From Nelumbo lutea (taxonomy: Eukaryota; Streptophyta; Magnoliopsida; Proteales; Nelumbonaceae): a stretch of 64,000 nt of DNA. Position 1 is the stretch's first letter. Each line of letters opens with the position of its first letter. Location: positions 106,840,595 through 106,904,594 of the forward strand of contig JAKGHH010000003.1 in the NCBI GenBank assembly GCA_022828595.1, in the 5' to 3' direction. This document shows positions 34,967-46,000 of the stretch, one piece after another. Under the pieces are notes generated by a model that saw nothing but the letters and a program-made list of their open reading frames with translations, was not told where the DNA came from and did not search any database. Position numbers and translations under genes: made by a program.

Positions 34967-35236
34967 CCAAACTGTTTGACGCTTCGAATGGTTCGATCGC
35001 CTGGGTTAGCGGTTTTTTTAACCAAATCAACGGTTTTGGGGAAAAAATGATTCTGGGGTAAAACGGAACCAGTCCCCTATTTTTCTGGTCTGACCATCCA
35101 ATTCGATCCGATTTTGAAAACCATGAGCTTCGGAACACTACCCATATTCAACAAAGGCCCCAAACTCCCTTCTTTGAACACGATGTTACAAGAGGAATCA
35201 CCGAAGGTTGCAAGAACAGCCACCGCTACTTGTTCT
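34571..35236 (-). pseudogene. ARM-repeat protein relic, copy B
   Basis: Minus-strand pieces EQVAVAVLATFGDSSCNIVF and EGSLGPLLNMGSVPKL (35120-35236), then after a MITE (34830-35125) VSSVEEIRIALAE, STQEKTANNVWNLASSGEDF and RASIIQEGE. These are collinear with the relic in copy A and extend it upstream by one repeat. It is broken by the MITE, a frameshift near IALAEDS and several stops. The ARM fold normally mediates protein-protein contacts; no function can remain here. Confidence 0.6.
34830..35125. mobile_element. MITE-like element inside the ARM relic
   Basis: About 296 bp with inverted ends CAAGGTTTTTAAAACTG and, on the reverse strand, CATGGTTTTCAAAATCG. The flanks AGCTCGGA (left) and AGCTTCGGA (right) look like a target duplication with a one-base indel. 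The ARM reading resumes across it, which supports insertion into coding sequence. Its left part also occurs at about 33148-33278 in copy A, and a lone right end at 15433-15475. Confidence 0.6.
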
Positions 35237-35954
35237 CGAAGCAATGACTAATGATTGGAACAAGCAAATGAATCAAATACCTAATGTCTCCTTCCTTAGA
35301 CCTTGGCCACCAGGAATCTAGCAAGAACAGAGACAATCGACGGTGGGACGGATTTTGATCGACCTGACGTTCAATGGGGGGTCTTTGGGTGTGGAGCTAA
35401 GTAACTTGTCAGAATGCAAAGCTAAGATAGAGATGAAGACGGAGTGGATTTAGAAGTGGCTTTTCCTTGTCATACTATAAAAGAGTATTTTGAGAATTTT
35501 AAAAAATATATCAGTCATGTAATGCCACATGTGAACGAGTATGAAAGAAAGTTAATGGCAAGAGATGTTTTAGACAATTGATAGAAAACTTAAGGGTACT
35601 TTTAAGACAATATGTAAACAGGAAGGATAGAATTTTACTAGACAATACTTTAAGAAATTTACCCTTTCGTTTATTACTAGACACTACTGGAGAATCAATC
35701 ACTTATCTAGTTCCGCTTTGCATCTAGCTAGAATTAATTCCCCCAAAAAAACTATTAAATTAGTCAACAAACCTTGACTTGGAATTTTCCAAAAATTGTT
35801 TAGCATCTGGTATATAATTTCCCAAAAAACTGTAGAATACCAAAAAATCACTTCGTTCTCTAATTTAGTTAACTGCTGAGTTGGTGTGCGAAACCATTCA
35901 ATCTAAAATTCTAAATAACAAATTTTGGGTATTTTTTTATTTTTTATTTTTAAA
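35237..35954. other. Intergenic, no gene seen
   Basis: Upstream side of the ARM relic and AT-rich sequence. No recognisable gene. Bases 35946-35954 are the left target duplication of the element at 35955. Confidence 0.4.
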
Positions 35955-37430
35955 GGGAAATTGTCTAAAATTCACTCACTTTTCATGAATTCTCTTAAAA
36001 CTCACCATAACTTTTCAAAACGTCCAAAACTCCCCGTGTCAGTAAGTTTTTATTTTCTAAAACTCACATTCCATTATATCATCATTAGCGTTCATTGATA
36101 GAAGTTGTCCACATAAGCATAAATAACATTTTCATGACCAAACTACCCTTGACTGGTGAGTTAGGGAAAAAGAGTCATTTAGGGTTAGATTCTCCCAAAA
36201 TTCTCTCTCTCTCTCTCTCTCTCTTCATGCACAGATCTTCAATAGGTGGATGACATACCATCCTCTCTCGCTCAAATCTCAGTTTTGGCTAGCACACCAT
36301 CCTCTCTCACTCAGATCTCAGTTCCAACCCTCTCTCTGATCTCGATTCTGGCCGTTGCACCATCCTTTCTTTCTCAAATCTCGATTCCAACCGTCGCTAC
36401 ACCCTCCCTCTCACTCAAATCTCGATTCCAACTGCCACACCATCCTTTCTTGCTCAGATCTTGATTCCATCCGTCTTTCCACCCTTTCTCTCTCTCTCTC
36501 TCTCTCAGATTTCGATTCCAGCCGCCGCACTATCCTTTCTTGCTCAGATTTTGATTTTGGCCATCTCTCCACCCTCTCTCTCTCACTCAGATTTTGATTC
36601 CAACTGTCACATCGTCCTCTCTCGCCCAAATCTCGATTCCGACCACCGCTACACCACCGCTATCCCTCTCTCACTTGCTCCTATATCTGGTTGAAGTTGT
36701 GAAGGAACAAAGGTTACGATGAAATGTTCCAGTGATTTCTTATGTTTTGAAATATGTAAATATGTGTTTCAAATTTTTGCAACTTGAATCTGGAATGTAA
36801 AACCCCATCAGGGCTCTACAAATTTTTGCAAAAATATTTTTGTAATTTTTTATCTAATTCTCTTAATTTTATTTTGAAAATTTGTTGCAATATTAGTTGG
36901 ATGCAATGGCTACTTTTGTTTGATTTTTTTGAAAAAAATTTATTATTTTATTAGTTTTTTCTGCAATATTAGTTGGATGCAATGGTGACCATCGTCTTTT
37001 TGTTCTTACACTTGGTTTCGTTCCAACTGGTTTATTCTCAGATGGTGGAAGAAGCAACGGTAATGATTTTCATGTTCTCAAACAATGGAAGAATCAGTGT
37101 TAATGGGTTTCACGTTCTTAGGCAGTGGAAGAATCAACAACAATAAAAGTGGCAAATGGCAATGGCTTTCTCTTTATCAAATGGTGGAAGAAACAACAAC
37201 AATGGTTCTCTTTCATTCAAACTATTAGGGTTTTGGGATGAAGAATGACAGGCAATTTTGGGATATTGTAAAATGGGTTGAACATAAGAAAGGGTAAAAC
37301 AGTAAATTAGCAACATCCGTTAGTCAAGTTATTGTTATCTCAATGACATGGGGAGCTTTGGACGTTTGAAAAATTATGATGAGTTTAAGAGAATTCGTGA
37401 AAAGTGATGGTTAATTTTACACAATTTCCC
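35955..37430. mobile_element. Non-autonomous Mutator-like element (MULE) with ~90-bp inverted ends
   Basis: The first ~90 bp (GGGAAATTGTCTAAAATTCA ... CCAAAACTCCCC) reappear inverted at 37340-37430 (GGGAAATTGTGTAAAATTAA ... CCAAAGCTCCCC) at about 85 % identity by eye. Long inverted ends with 9-bp flanks ATTTTTAAA and TTTTCTAAA (7 of 9 matching) are the Mutator pattern. There is no transposase. The 1.3-kb interior is mostly tandem repeats: a pyrimidine-rich block at 36198-36690, a duplicated GCAATATTAGTTGGATGCAA (about 36885 and 36963), and repeated GGTGGAAGAA motifs. It may be a Pack-MULE-like carrier of captured sequence, but no gene of origin is recognised. Confidence 0.72.
36198..36690. 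repeat. (CT)n and degenerate pyrimidine-rich minisatellite
   Basis: A (CT)n run at about 36203-36224 is followed by roughly nine degenerate units of about 45-60 bp built on CTCAGATCTCGATTCCAACC and CACCATCCTTTCTT. The Ser/Leu/Pro-rich open frames on the plus strand and Glu/Arg-rich frames on the minus strand reflect this repeat. Confidence 0.8.
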
Positions 37431-38396
37431 TTTTCTAAAATTTCAAAAATGTCACATACTGACCATTTAAATCGAACGATCCAACAATTTGACCTAAAAC
37501 CAATGGATAAAGCTGCATTTTATATTTTATATGCATTTTAGATTTTCATTATACAAATTTGTAATTGTAGTCTTTCCAAACCGTAGGATAAATCGATGAA
37601 ACCTCTCCCAAGTTTTTACCTTCAATTTTGCAAATAATAATCAACTCTCATTATTAGGTTTCTTATGACACCGAGGCATTGCTCTCCTTCTCTTGTATCA
37701 ACCTCGGAAATTTAACAAAAAATGCTGAAGACATGCTTTCAGTATTTTTAAATGTACAAAATGCCCTTATAATATGAAATAGGATTTTGTACTGATGAAA
37801 ATATTTTTGAAAGATTTCCTCTGTTTACACGTCCCTCCATACACGGCCACACGGGAGAGATGTGCGGGAATGGAGTTCACATCTGCCCCTCACAGAATGC
37901 GCCCCAAAAACGTCTGTATTGAGAACATCTTCCATACTAGTTACTGGTAGATGTTCTCAATACATAATTGAGATGTGTTGAAGAACGATTTTGGGGCACA
38001 TTCCGTAGAAGGCAGATTTGAACTCGGGGGGAAAGTCAAGCTACAAGCTACCATCTAGACTTAGAGCTAGGGCAGGTTTTCCTCGAGATCGGATTTCCTG
38101 TACTCGGATGGGTGTGTGCAGGGATGCACATCCAATCAAAATCGAACACATGTTTACTTAAGCACCCCATGCACATGTGCAGAGAAAATTAAAGGGTAAT
38201 TTTTTTCCGCTGGTTTTTCATAATATAATTTTTGGAACAAATAAAAAAGAAAAAGTGAAAAATAGGCAAGTCAAAACCCAATTCAAACGAAGGAAGAATC
38301 TCAACCAAAGAGACTAGAAAGACTCCATTAACGATTGCAGGAAACTCTTTCTTTTGTAAGAAATTATTTTGTTTCTTCACCATTTCTTCTTCTTTG
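37431..38396. other. Intergenic, no gene seen
   Basis: No recognisable coding region, RNA gene or bounded repeat. A pair of short near-inverse segments (GAGAACATCT..ACTAGTTACT..AGATGTTCTC) lies around 37921-37957. The last 8 bases are the left target duplication of the next hAT MITE. Confidence 0.4.
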
Positions 38397-38968
38397 TAGG
38401 GTTGTTTACGGTCGGGTTGGGTTGGTTTACTAAGGTTTTTCCAACCGACCCGACCTGGTTGGGTTACCTAAGATGGAAACCGAAACTGACCCAGTGTTAA
38501 GCAAAATTGGCTTGGTCGGTTTGAGTCGGGTTGGTCGATTTGGGTCAGTTTCGGCTCTAAGTTCATCAACGCCCTCCATGGCCACCTAGTTTTCTGGAAA
38601 TATATTTAAAACTGAAATATGTATTTTAGAAATATATATCTATATATGTATATGTAAACAAAAAAAAATACATACAAATATATTAGAATATATATTTTCT
38701 GGAAATATATATTTGACATATTTCATAATATATATTTTTTAGATATAGATATTGAAATATATATTTTCAGATATTTTTGTTTTTAGTTAAGTAGGAACTA
38801 AGTCGGTTTCGTTTTTCACACAAGAAAACTGAAGCCGACCCGAACCATCGGTTTATGAATTTGTACAACCTGAAACCGACCAGTGCTGATGAAAACCCGA
38901 CCAACTCAGATTGGGTCGGTCCGGGTTGATTGGTTTGGTCAGATTGAGCCTTCTTATGAACAGCCCTA
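38397..38968. mobile_element. Non-autonomous hAT MITE, ACCGACCC family, copy 3
   Basis: 572 bp beginning TAGGGTTGTTTACGGTCGGG and ending ATGAACAGCCCTA, flanked by a perfect 8-bp duplication CTTCTTTG (38389-38396 and 38969-38976). The sub-terminal ACCGACCCGACC motifs and AT-rich centre are as in the copies at 3280 and 32461. Confidence 0.9.
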
Positions 38969-39111
38969 CTTCTTTGAATGCCATTAATGCAGACCCTCTG
39001 ATTCTTGTTTTCCCCTCCCCTCTCTCACACTCCTCGCCTCTAGCTCTCAAACCCAACAAGTGACAGAATTTTTGGAACATTCGTCTCATGTCCAACCTCA
39101 TTTTACCTTAA

Positions 39112-39211
39112 GGCTCAGTTTGGATGGAATACAAATATAAATTTGTAGAGCACAAAACATTACATTTTATATTATTTTGTATGTATTTATACTGTACATA
39201 TTTGTATTTAT
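39112..39211. mobile_element. Truncated small MITE with GGCTCAGTTTGG end
   Basis: Related along about 100 bp to the MITE at 5807-5925 (GGCTCAGTTTGGA, ACAAATATAAATTTGTAGAG, TATTTGTATTTATAG) and preceded by TAA. The right terminal repeat is missing. Confidence 0.5.
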
Positions 39212-40036
39212 AGGCAAAAATCTACTTTGGGTCATTAAGCTACACAAAAATTCCATTTCACAGGTTTCAGAACTGATCACTGGAATCAGTTGCTTCCAGA
39301 TCATAAATCATAAAATATCGGCAGACTTTTCAAACTCCACTTATATATTTAAAAAATTAATTTGTTGCAAATGGTTTTTTCCCCATGTCGAAGCTTAAAA
39401 ATGAAAGAGTTTCCTGCAATTATTAATGGCATTTGTAGGTTTTTCTTCAATTTTTTTAGTTTAAAAAATTGTATGTTAAAACGTACCATTTACTTTTCTA
39501 TACATGCGACTGGGGTCCCTACATGTGAACTATGATGTGTTGGATTTTGATTGGAAGTACACCCCTGCAGACACCTATCCCAGTGCAAAAATAGTAAATT
39601 ACAAAAACCCCCTCTACTATGGGTTAATGACAACTATCCCCTTAAACTTTTTAAATCTCGAAACTCAGGGGCAGAGATAGGAGTGGCAAAGAGGAAACAT
39701 GCCCCTACTCCCCCACCCCACACACACACACTCATGCCTCGAAAATCCTCATAATACCCATATAAATCCCACTTGTATTTTGGCCCTCGTATCCATGTTT
39801 ACTAGGTTTTATTTGAGCAACTTATGATTTGATTAGTTTTTAAATATAATATAGAAGTCCTATCTCCAATATATCCTTGTAGATTTCTGGCTGGATTCAA
39901 TATTCAAATGAAATGGTGGAGGTTTCCTTCTGGTAAACATAAATTTAAGGTTTTGTTTGGTTATTCTTGGTTTATTGGAGGAAGAAGTGAATAATTTTTA
40001 TATTTAAAGATGAAGAGACATTCATGTCAATTAGAG
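39212..40036. other. Intergenic, no gene seen
   Basis: No recognisable gene. A short (CA)n run occurs near 39719-39731. Confidence 0.4.
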
Positions 40037-40256
40037 GTGTAAAATGGACCGTGTTGGGCCAGCACGGCACGACCCGTAGGCAGTCTCGGGCTGTGCCTCC
40101 TTCCCCTAGCATATTTTGGGGGTCGGCCCGGCATAAGCCCACACACGTGTAAAATGGGCTGTGTTGGGCCAGCACAGCATGACCCGTAGGCAGTCCCGGG
40201 CTGTGCCTCCTTCCCCTAGTATATTTTGGGGGTCGGCCCGGCACAACCCACAACCT
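40037..40256. repeat. 110-bp tandem duplication, GC-rich
   Basis: Two adjacent units starting GTGTAAAATGG (40037 and 40147) share GTGTTGGGCCAGCAC, ACCCGTAGGCAGTC and TTTTGGGGGTCGGCCCGGC with few differences. A related GC-rich fragment (GAGCCGTGCCAGCCCGCAGG) follows an (AT)n run at about 40441. The whole 40034-40490 may be one degraded MITE of the GGCCCGGC-rich type. The 109-codon minus-strand frame is a by-product. Confidence 0.75.
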
Positions 40257-40598
40257 AAGCTTGCGTGGGCTTATGCCGGACCGGGCTGTGGATAGGACCA
40301 AAGTTATTTATTTAAAAATTAAAAAAAAATATATAAAAAATTTAATTTTATAGGAATTTGATGTATACAATTGCTTATATATACAATAATTAAATAAAAT
40401 AGTGTATATATATATATATATATATATATTATATTATATATGAGCCGTGCCAGCCCGCAGGCCACGGGCAGCACGACATGACAGAAAATTTTATTGTACT
40501 ATTTTTTTCCCTAGGTGTTACTTACCCCTCCCAAGTGGGCAAGTAACTTTCCCAACTAGGGGGGAAGTTGCCAACACTTGGGTGTAACAAAATTGCCC

Positions 40599-40872
40599 CT
40601 TTTAATAATGGTTTTTATGGATAAAATAGTCATTTCTTTTTTTTTTGATCGACAAATGATCATTTTCTTATTTACCTGGAAAATAAAAGATTATGGATAA
40701 ATGAACTTGCTCGGTTAACTTCCCGAAAAGCGAATGGGGCATTTAATAATGACTTTATGGATAAAATGGTCACTTTCTTTTTTTAATCAACAAACAGTCA
40801 TTTTCTTATTTACATGAAAAATAAAAGAACATAGATAAATGCACTTACCCAGATAAGTAACTTCCTAAAAAG
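40599..40872. repeat. ~140-bp tandem duplication
   Basis: Two head-to-tail units share TTTAATAATG, TTATGGATAAAAT, ATCAACAAAC/ATCGACAAAT, CATTTTCTTATTTAC and GATAAATG..CTT in the same order. They differ by point changes and small indels. Confidence 0.7.
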
Positions 40873-41189
40873 TGAACAAGGTCTCAGTGATTATAGCTTT
40901 CCCTCATATTTTGTTTATGTTTTGCTCCTTAATGTATGTGACCTCTTAGGTCCAATACTATTAGGTAGTGGCAAATGATGCCAAACTTCCTTTAGCATCC
41001 CAGACTATCTAAAATGAATTAAAACTCTTTTAATTCTCCCTAGAATGTGAATAATAGACCATTATTCTCAAGAGTTCCATAAGTCATAAGTGACACCTAG
41101 CCGTATGCCATGACTACCCTAATAGCTTGAATTGAGAAGATTAAACCTTTCCATCTATAGGAGGTAATATATAGTAGAATCCTTCTATC

Positions 41190-41770
41190 CTACATTGTCT
41201 TAAAAGAGCAGAGGGTCATGGTGGTTATGTCAAACACCATTTAGTCAGTCGTATCTCCCATTGGATTAATGATGACTCATATGGTGATACTTAGAATTCT
41301 TCCATAAACCATGTTGCCTTGACCAAGGACTTCTAAGTCATACCAAACCAATTGCATAGGGCATTCTCTCTCCACATGTCCCAAAAGAGTAGAGGGTCAC
41401 GGTGGTTATATCAAACCCTATTGGTTCAATCATATCTCCCATTGGATTAATGATGACTCATATGGTAACACTTGAAACCAAGGTTCAAAATATCAATCCG
41501 CCCGATACTTCAACAATATTGATAGCTTTTTTTTTTATTTTTTTTAGTTTTTTCGAGTCTGGTTAAGAGGGGTCGGTTTAAGGTCCATCCACCCTATGAA
41601 CCAATCAAGACCCCGAAACACCTCCTATAGGGGCGTATCGAGAAGCCCCGATACGATACGTATCGATATTTAAGCCTTGCTTGGAACTCTTCTATACAAC
41701 ATGCTGCCTTAGCCAAGAACTTCTAAGACACTAAAACTAGTTGCATAGGACATTTTCTCTCCACATGGAG
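41190..41770. repeat. ~190-bp tandem duplication, one unit split by a MITE
   Basis: Unit 1 (about 41190-41380) and unit 2 (about 41381-41770) share AGAGGGTCA(T/C)GGTGGTTAT, TCTCCCATTGGATTAATG, ATGACTCATATGG, and further on CATGTTGCCTTGACCAAGGA / CATGCTGCCTTAGCCAAGAA. Unit 2 is interrupted by the 201-bp element at 41479-41679. Confidence 0.75.
41479..41679. mobile_element. MITE inside a tandem repeat unit
   Basis: 201 bp with inverted ends CAAGGTTCAAAATATCAATC and, on the reverse strand, CAAGGCTTAAATATCGATAC. Flanks CTTGAAAC (41471-41478) and CTTGGAAC (41680-41687) match at 7 of 8. The neighbouring tandem unit shows the uninterrupted arrangement. The interior has the GATACGATACGTATCGATAT motif and a T-run. 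Confidence 0.72.
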
Positions 41771-43013
41771 AATGGTAGACTCCATATTGTGCATTCACGT
41801 ACCTCCATGTATAAGTCACTATAGTCGACATGGGGCATGCTTTATGCCCTTGACTAGGGTATAAGTATTTACATTGTAAAGTATGGAGTCTCATGCACAA
41901 GATATCCATGATGCCCTAGGTCTAAGGATTGTCTAGAGATAGAATTATCTATTAATAAGAGACTCCATGTAACTGTTTTATTAATGAGTCAAGTTCAGGG
42001 AATTTGTTCCCTGACAGGCACCCACATATTTACTTTTAGTCTTCACAAAAGTGATATGAGATTGATCGCCCCATTGAGGCAAGCATATAATATATGCCAG
42101 TCTATCTAGATAATCAAAACCCTCTTGATGATCCTCGGCGATGAACTATTTAAGTATCTTTTAGCAAGATAAGCATATCTCAAATTTTTAACACACTATC
42201 TTGACATAGATGCTTTGGAATATTCATGTAAAATGAAATATAAGAAAAAACATGAATGATAAAACACCTTCATGTTCCAAGAGATACCTAGTCCGTTAGC
42301 TATCCCAGTGGGAATAAGTCCTGACATAGGTGTAGATGGTTGAAATTAGGAAAAAGTTGGGAATTCCCTACTAAAAGGTCCTAAGAACCAGCAAAGATTC
42401 CTTGTTGAAGTGTTTGGTGGACTCACTCTGTGGCACTTTTTTTTTGGTAAACTCGGTCATACATTCCAAATACTAAATTCAACATCTTGAAGAATGAAGA
42501 CCCTTAATTTCCAAACCTGACAATTTTCTTCCAGAAACTGATCATAGAGAAGGAATATTTAATTACCCCATTGCCATCTTGATTTCCATGCAACAACAAG
42601 GTTATCATTTTATGTTTTAATTAGAGATCTCCCAATAATCCTTCTCCAAGAAAAAAAGAAAGAATAACAAGATGTAAAGTGAAGCTCAAAATATGATTAA
42701 GTACAGTTTTATCATATGTTTCATTCAGAAATTCATCAAGGGCCTACAGACATAAAAATGGACTTTTTATAGGTTACGATCCAATGACATACATGCATGT
42801 TAAGTAACAGCATGGTGAATAAGTAGGTTCAAGTTGTCCCCCGATTTGACTTGGCAGGCTGTTTAGCCATAATGTTGAAAGACACTACAATTTCTCATGA
42901 ATTTCGAAATCATGTTCCAATGCCATATGATCAATCATAACTAGCACTAAGAAACTTCAGCAACTAATTGCAGTTGTTTTCTGCTAACTTGTTCTCCTTT
43001 GATTTCTCATGCT
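41771..43013. other. Intergenic / 3' flank of the minus-strand K/H-rich gene
   Basis: No coding region recognised. The part next to 43013 is the probable 3' untranslated region of the gene whose stop is placed at 43014. Confidence 0.35.
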
Positions 43014-46000
43014 TCAATAGAATCTAAAACAAGGATGAAAGAATACTACTAATCTGGCATTTGCAAGTTCACTTATATGACCTTCTAACAATGAAGAAGT
43101 ATAAGATCCCTCACCTTTCTCCAGATATAGCACTACGGCGGGTGCCGTCTTCCTTGTCACGCCCAAAGAACTACAAAGAGTGCAAATCAAAGCCAACTAT
43201 AAATGGAATATAGAAGGAAGATAAAATTCTTGTCACTTTATATAAATCAAGTAGAAAAAACCTTGGATAGCTGCACGGGGCTGCTGCTCTTCTCATTCTG
43301 TTGCTTCTATATATGGCTCCCATAGCCAAGAGAAACCCTAGTGACCGAGCCAAAACAGTCAGGCCAGTCAATCCAGCACCCCAATCACCAGGTCACAGAC
43401 CCCAGCTCCAATGTCAAAGAGCCAATCCATAAATAAGCAGCAAGTAATATAAGCCAACAAAAATCTATCCCAATAAATTCTTAGTCATGCATGGTCAGAT
43501 ATCAACCAAATGGGAACAAAAGAAACACATTGAACACAAATTAATATCCATGACAAGTTATATGGCTCACAATATGACACTCTTTTCTAAAACTAGAGTT
43601 AAACTGAAACCGTTGATCTTAGGATATCATGGGAAAGACTTGGCACAACCCCATTGTTTTAGGAAAACAATGATAAAAAAGGATACACCAGATATATAAC
43701 AAGAAATGTGATAATTCACAATATCATCCAACAAATGGAACTTATTCAATCTAAAGACATTTGTAGCGGGGGGGGGGGGGGGATAATGTAAGGATCCAAC
43801 TATGGGCTTTATTATGATTCGGCCTGCCCTTGAGTTTCTGTTAGCTTGATAACAGCCAAGAAGAGAGAAGAAAGAAGAAAGAAAGAAAGAAAGAGAGAGA
43901 AAAGAGGAGAAGGAGAGAAGAAAAGTCTGGTTCGAATGAGAGAAAAAATTACCTCTCCCATTCGACCAGACATGTTTTATATTACTAACATAATGGAAAA
44001 GACACATGTACCCTTACTTAAGTGAGGGACACTAGTTGTAATATAATATTACAGATCAGCAACCTCAACATCAGTATAAAGACATAAATACCCCTACACT
44101 AACACTCCCCCTCAAGCTAGTGAGTATATATCATATAATCCCAGCTTGTTACATATGTAGCCCACTCTTCCCCGACTCAACCCCTTTGTAAATAACTCTG
44201 CCCACTGGTTCCCTGTGTTAACATATGCAGTGTCTATCACTCCATTCAACCTTCTCTCTCACAAAGTGACAATCAACCTCTATGTGCTTAGTTCTTTCAT
44301 GAAACACCGGATTAGAAGAAATATGAACTACAACCTGATTGTCACAACAGAGCTTTATTGGAGTGTTAATATTGTATCCTATCTCCTGTAGAAGGTCTCT
44401 TAGCCACACTAATACACAAGTGGTATATTCCATAGATCTATATATTGCCTATGCACTGCTTCTCATCACGACTGTCTGCTTCTTACTTTTCCATGTCACC
44501 ATATTACCCCTAAAAAAAGTGCAATAGCTTGTGGTAGACCTCCTATCAGACATAGAACCGGCCCAGTCAGCATCAGTATATCCTTTTATTTCAAGTTTTT
44601 CACCACTTTTATATATCAAACCATGACTAGGAGCCCCTTTTAAATACCTCACAATTCTTAGAACCACTTCCCAATGAGGAACCAGATGTTTCTGCATGAA
44701 CCGACTTACCACACTAAACGAAAATGAAATATCTGGCCGAGTAATGGTTAGGTAGTTCAGTTTACCTACAAGTCACCGATATCTGCCAGGGTCTTCAAAC
44801 ACTTCACCCATATCACTGCTCAGCTTAGTATTTGTTTCCATAGGTTTTTCAGTTGGTTTAGCACCTACAAACCTGTTTCCTCCAGCAAATCAAGCACATA
44901 TTTCCTCTAACACAAATTAATACCATGCTTAGACCTTGCTACTTCTATCCCCAAGAAATATTTCAATTTACCAAGGTCCTTTGTTTGAAAATGTTTTTGT
45001 AGAAAAGTCTTCAACCTGTCAATGCCCATTTTATCATTCCTAGTAATAACAATATCTTCTACATACACCACCAATAGGATTTTTCCTGCCTGAGAGTCAC
45101 GACTGAAGATGGAATGATCAACTTGGCACTGTTTCATACCAAACTTCTTTACCACCTCACTGAACCTACCAAACCATGCTCCAGGAGACTGTTTAAGCCC
45201 ATATATAGCCTTCTTGAATCTGCATACCTTACCATTCTCCCCTTTAGCAACAAACCCTGGTGGTTGCTCCATGTAGACCTCATCGAGCAAATCACCATGC
45301 AAAAAGACATTCTTGATATCAAGCTGATATAGGGGCCAATCATACATAGCTGCAAGAGAGATCACAACACGAACCGACCCTATCTTAGCAACTGGGGAGG
45401 TCTCTGTGTAGTCAATACCATAGGTTTGGGAGTACCCTTTTGCAACCAATCGAGTTTTCAGGCACTCAACACTATCATCAGGCAAATACATAACAGTATA
45501 AACCCACTTACAATCGACAACCCGCTTCCTAGGAGGAAGAGCGATGAGTTCCCAAGTATGATTATGAAGTAGAGCTGAGAGCTCTTCTTCCATTGCACGG
45601 CACCACCATGGAGAGGCAAGGGCTTCCTGGACATCCTTAGGAATAACAACTGAGGATAACAAAGAAATAAACTGGCGATGGGAAGCGGAAAGGTGAGTGA
45701 GTGAAACATGGTTAGAAATAGGATGAAGGGTGCAAGTGCGTTTACCGTTCGCAAGGCAATGGGAAGATCAAGATCAGGTACGGTGTTCGGGGCTGGTGTG
45801 GAGACAACTGCCGGATCTGTCGGCGGTGATGGAGCTGGAGGAGTAGCAGCCGGTACACGTGGGCAATGTGTATACACTTGACAGATAGGTGGGCGTTCAA
45901 CAGGTGGTGGCACCGGAGGCAAGGACTTGGTCATGGCTGGAACAAGGGGAACATAATCAACAACTGGAAGTGGAAGAGGGGGAGGTGATGAGGAGGAAGA

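Noticed and set aside
35449..35570. Plus-strand stretch reading FENFKKYISHVMPHVNEYER in an A-rich region
   Set aside because: Short, no start or splice support, and K/N/Y/E-rich as expected by chance in A-rich DNA.
36246..36694. Ser/Leu-rich plus-strand and Glu/Arg-rich minus-strand frames
   Set aside because: Open only because of the pyrimidine-rich minisatellite inside the Mutator-like element. No start context or domain.
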